Below are positions 63,201-64,000 of a DNA stretch of 64,000 bases, one piece after another. The stretch is from Enoplolaimus lenunculus. Taxonomy: Eukaryota; Nematoda; Enoplea; Enoplida; Thoracostomopsidae. How positions within the stretch are numbered: the first letter of the stretch is position 1; every line of letters begins with the position of its first letter. The position numbers were made by a program, and so were the translations under genes. The stretch lies in NCBI GenBank assembly GCA_030248215.1, contig JASANG010003582.1, positions 1 to 64,000 on the forward strand. The letters are read 5' to 3'. Below the pieces are notes generated by a model. The model saw nothing but the letters and a program-made list of their open reading frames with translations, did no database searches and was not told the origin of the DNA.

Positions 63201-63841
63201 TTTAGGTGTGAAAGGATAAAGGGAGGTCGAGAAGATCAAATATTCAAAATTTTTAAATCGATTCATTTTGGGCAAACGCGGGCTGGGGGATAACGGAAAA
63301 AACCGTCTCATTGCCATAAGTGCATTGCCAATTTTAGTGCATTATTTTTGTTTTTTCTCGTTTTTCGTATATTTAGTGAAATCAAACAATTTGGCTTGGT
63401 TTGCTTGTTGCGTATTTGGAATTGCGATGTAAATTTATGGGGAACAAATTCAGCATTTTTGTACATATATATAACGCGGCAACCATTATTTCATTTCGAG
63501 ATGGTACAAACTCAGTTTAACTTATCACTTTCAAACCTTTAGGACTCTGGTTCCGCAATTGTACGACAAACACATAGTTTCGCTGAAAAATTTGCCGTGG
63601 TCAAAATACAGTCTTCACAGACTGTTCAGTGTGTTAACTCTCGTGAATTTTAGTGCATTGCCAGTTTTTAGTGCATTATATATACCCATGTGACTTTTTC
63701 TTTCTTTACCAATGTATATATTATACGTGTTATACATATATATCTAGGTTTCCAACAAAGGCTAAACTTGTAACGAAAACAGGAACAGGAATTTCATGTT
63801 TGCTAGGGCCAGGACAAAAACAGAATTTGAATTTGAAATGA
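46145..63841 (+). CDS. Tentative split gene for a small Ser/Asp-rich protein, about 193 residues
   Basis: Six plus-strand segments join in phase: 46145-46172 (ATG, MKLAELKSR; weak), 46908-47039 (phase 1-1, TTGTGCAG acceptor, AAG|GTAACA donor), 56180-56249 (phase 1-2, TTGTTCCAG acceptor, GTAAGT donor), 57183-57329 (phase 2-2, donor GTACGT), 61243-61353 (phase 2-2, donor GTAAGT) and 63748-63841 (phase 2 to stop). The first half is helical (RRLNLISHVGEIVHEQEPSD, then QRILQLLISLNLS). Exons 4-5 are acidic and Ser-rich, typical of a disordered nuclear or regulatory segment. No domain is recognised. The introns are large (9.1 and 3.9 kb), and the second holds the 993-bp tandem array. Exons 3-5 are the best supported; exons 1 and 6 are uncertain. 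Confidence 0.4.
48367..48497. mobile_element. TGAGTCA-rich palindromic MITE, partial
   Basis: Carries ACTGAGTCAAATCTGACTC near the left and GAGTCAATTTGACTCACCG then TTTTTTGCAGTG at the right, matching the three copies in the 993-bp array. Confidence 0.7.
48646..48779. mobile_element. TTAGGC-bearing MITE, short copy
   Basis: Left end GGCCAATGTAACTTTAAGGG, right end AACCGGGACGCCCCTG. The TTAGGC core is reduced to a few decayed units. Confidence 0.75.
50873..50975 (-). CDS. Candidate last exon of an unresolved gene
   Basis: A strong pyrimidine-rich acceptor (CTTCTGCATTCTTGC, then CTCTTGCAG) opens a phase-2 frame of 33 polar residues (ITLKKSQTEAEQNATSKP, then STEYMHPNIKQPQAA) before a stop. No upstream exon could be fixed. 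It could equally be chance. Confidence 0.25.
50976..53150. other. Intergenic with MITE remnants
   Basis: A decayed TTAGGC-family copy lies at about 51838-52000. A copy of the GTGGTACATTTTGTACC repeat lies at 52541-52610. The 51459-51668 plus frame is hydrophobic but has no ATG of its own. Confidence 0.4.
53151..53292. mobile_element. TGAGTCA-type palindromic MITE, diverged copy
   Basis: Starts CACTGTAAAAAACAATGAG and ends TTTAACTCAGCATTTTTG. Internal TTTGACTCAG is kept. About 142 bp. Confidence 0.65.
53517..53700. mobile_element. TTAGGC-bearing MITE, diverged full copy
   Basis: Left end TCAATGTTACTTTTAGGGCC, right end CGGCCCAAAAAGTAACA. The telomere-like core is largely decayed. Further TTAGGC-type runs follow at 53890-53930 and 54005-54090. 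Confidence 0.7.
54182..54232. repeat. (TA)n microsatellite
   Basis: Alternating TA tract just left of the MITE at 54262. Confidence 0.95.
54262..54670. mobile_element. hAT-like MITE, CCGGAA family, full length (409 bp)
   Basis: Ends CAGGGTGCAACCGGAATTCC and GTAATTCCGGTTGCACCCTG. Flanks ATACATAT and ATATATAT differ at one base. It is the longer sister of the copy at 33844-34165, sharing its centre but carrying extra CCGGTT units and an 80-bp internal segment. Confidence 0.9.
54760..54830. mobile_element. Short AGGGATGTGCCGAT-type element
   Basis: GGGATGTGCCGAT at the left and GGTATCGGCACATCGC at the right, with GCATCGGCATCGGC between. Relative of the element at 24048-24339. Confidence 0.5.
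54831..56179. other. Intron or intergenic, nothing firm
   Basis: Short frames in two phases at 55357-55573 follow an acceptor-like CACTACAG but end without a donor in agreeing phase. TTAGGC-family remnants lie at about 55670-55700 and 55860-55960. Confidence 0.35.
56570..57090. repeat. Repeat with CCGTCCGTCCGTCTG head and two 185-bp subrepeats
   Basis: A GTCCGTCCGTCTG-rich head and AGGAACGGCTGAGCC at 56575-56635 resemble a motif common in invertebrate interspersed repeats. Two diverged direct subrepeats (about 56755-56900 and 56937-57085) share AGCAATCGAATTTCAGCA-type and GAGTGCGAGGAATCTG-type blocks. The class is unknown. Confidence 0.55.
57866..57930 (+). repeat. tRNA-like (SINE-type) patch, copy 1 of 5
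   Basis: TAGCTCAGTGG matches a pol III A box and, about 40 bp on, GGGGATCGAA is a partial B box, cut short here by the tandem duplication. No full cloverleaf forms, so this is a tRNA-derived remnant, not a tRNA gene. Confidence 0.5.
58104..58166 (+). repeat. tRNA-like patch, copy 2 of 5
   Basis: Starts GCTCCTATAGCTCAGTGG and ends GGGGATCGAATCTTACC, with A-box and B-box matches at normal spacing. The D stem does not close. Confidence 0.5.
58348..58554. mobile_element. TGAGTCA-rich palindromic MITE in array unit 1
   Basis: A 207-bp inverted-repeat element with ends CACTGCAAAAAAATGG and TTTGTTGCCGTG. Two TGAGTCA and one TGACTCA lie inside, the consensus of AP-1/bZIP sites. Confidence 0.8.
59098..59160 (+). 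repeat. tRNA-like patch, copy 3 of 5
   Basis: Same as copy 2; identical boxes. Confidence 0.5.
59341..59547. mobile_element. TGAGTCA-rich palindromic MITE in array unit 2
   Basis: Nearly identical to the copy 993 bp upstream, amplified with the array rather than inserted separately. Confidence 0.8.
60091..60153 (+). repeat. tRNA-like patch, copy 4 of 5
   Basis: Same patch with one change in the A box (CTCAGCGG). Confidence 0.5.
60334..60540. mobile_element. TGAGTCA-rich palindromic MITE in array unit 3
   Basis: Nearly identical to the two preceding copies at 993-bp spacing. Confidence 0.8.
61083..61145 (+). repeat. tRNA-like patch, copy 5 of 5
   Basis: Same as copy 2, in the truncated last unit of the array. 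Confidence 0.5.
61794..61950. mobile_element. TTAGGC-family MITE, decayed copy
   Basis: Left end GGCCAATTTTACTTTTAGTG, right end GGACGGCATTTAAACTAAG; the telomere-like core is nearly lost. Confidence 0.55.
62300..62816. mobile_element. Two adjacent hAT-like MITEs, CCGG family
   Basis: A decayed copy with TACCGGAACGG motifs ends TACCCTG at about 62445. A CCGGAG-subfamily copy follows at 62453-62816 (CAGGGTGCAACCGGAGG to TGGTTGTACACTG) with flanks GTGCACAT and GTACACAG, a decayed 8-bp duplication. The second matches 44459-44828 in inverse orientation. Confidence 0.75.
63061..63303. mobile_element. MITE with long terminal inverted repeats
   Basis: TTTTTTCCGTTTTCCC then AGCCCGCGTTTGC at the left is mirrored by GCAAACGCGGGCT then GGATAACGGAAAAAAC at the right. 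Arms are about 40 bp and the element about 243 bp. It is the only copy in the window. Confidence 0.75.
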
Positions 63842-64000
63842 ACTTTTATCATCAAATTGTTCACTATTATAAAAAATTAGTTAAACAATGCCTTAAGCGT
63901 ATTTTCACCTTATTCATAAAGCACATCAGGTTTTATTGAGCTAGGAAAATTTGCCAACACACTAACAAATTTTCGATCATTAAAGACGCAATATCGCAAA
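63842..64000. other. Window end, nothing recognised
   Basis: AT-rich sequence after the tentative stop codon. No polyadenylation or terminator signal could be singled out. Confidence 0.4.

Overview
The window is nuclear DNA of an invertebrate animal. It is AT-rich and gene-poor, its genes are split by GT-AG introns with short T-rich TTTCAG-type acceptors, and it is packed with small non-autonomous transposons. One transposon family carries runs of TTAGGC, the nematode telomere repeat. With the acceptor style this points to a nematode or close relative, but that is inference. No tRNA, rRNA, CRISPR or bacterial feature was seen.

Left part (1-35 kb). Nearly all recognisable genes lie on the minus strand. 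From right to left they are: a small C2H2-finger gene (35.5-35.9 kb); a roughly 20-exon gene (34.9 to 21.2 kb) ending in a KMT5A/PR-Set7-type SET methyltransferase domain; a Ulp1/adenain-like cysteine protease (20.4-19.8 kb); a three-exon gene for a 989-aa DDE transposase-like protein (17.1-12.0 kb); a gene with an acidic repeat-bearing tail and a Cys/His motif (11.0-8.8 kb); and an SGNH/GDSL-type hydrolase (about 7.7-3.5 kb). The exon joins were worked out by hand from splice sites and codon phase, and phases agree along each chain. The SET gene's first intron holds a decayed Penelope-like retroelement, a hAT-like MITE and a long (TA)n tract. Protease, DDE protein, SET enzyme and hydrolase on one strand could be a chromatin/SUMO gene neighbourhood, a nest of domesticated transposon genes, or remains of a large composite element.

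Right part (35-64 kb). This is mostly repeats: several CCGGAA-type hAT-like MITEs; a 180-bp satellite of about 15 units (39.6-42.35 kb) with a 720-bp higher-order pattern and one continuous reading frame; TTAGGC-bearing MITEs; palindromic MITEs rich in TGAGTCA; and a tandem array of 993-bp units (57.5-61.2 kb) carrying pol III-like boxes. The array lies in an intron of a tentative plus-strand gene (46.1-63.8 kb) encoding a small Ser/Asp-rich protein. Two isolated minus-strand exons (43.9 and 50.9 kb) suggest further genes not resolved here.

The most novel items are the long SET-domain protein with its run of symmetric phase-1 exons, the intron-bearing DDE gene, the TTAGGC-carrying MITE, the coding-frame satellite, and the intronic array.
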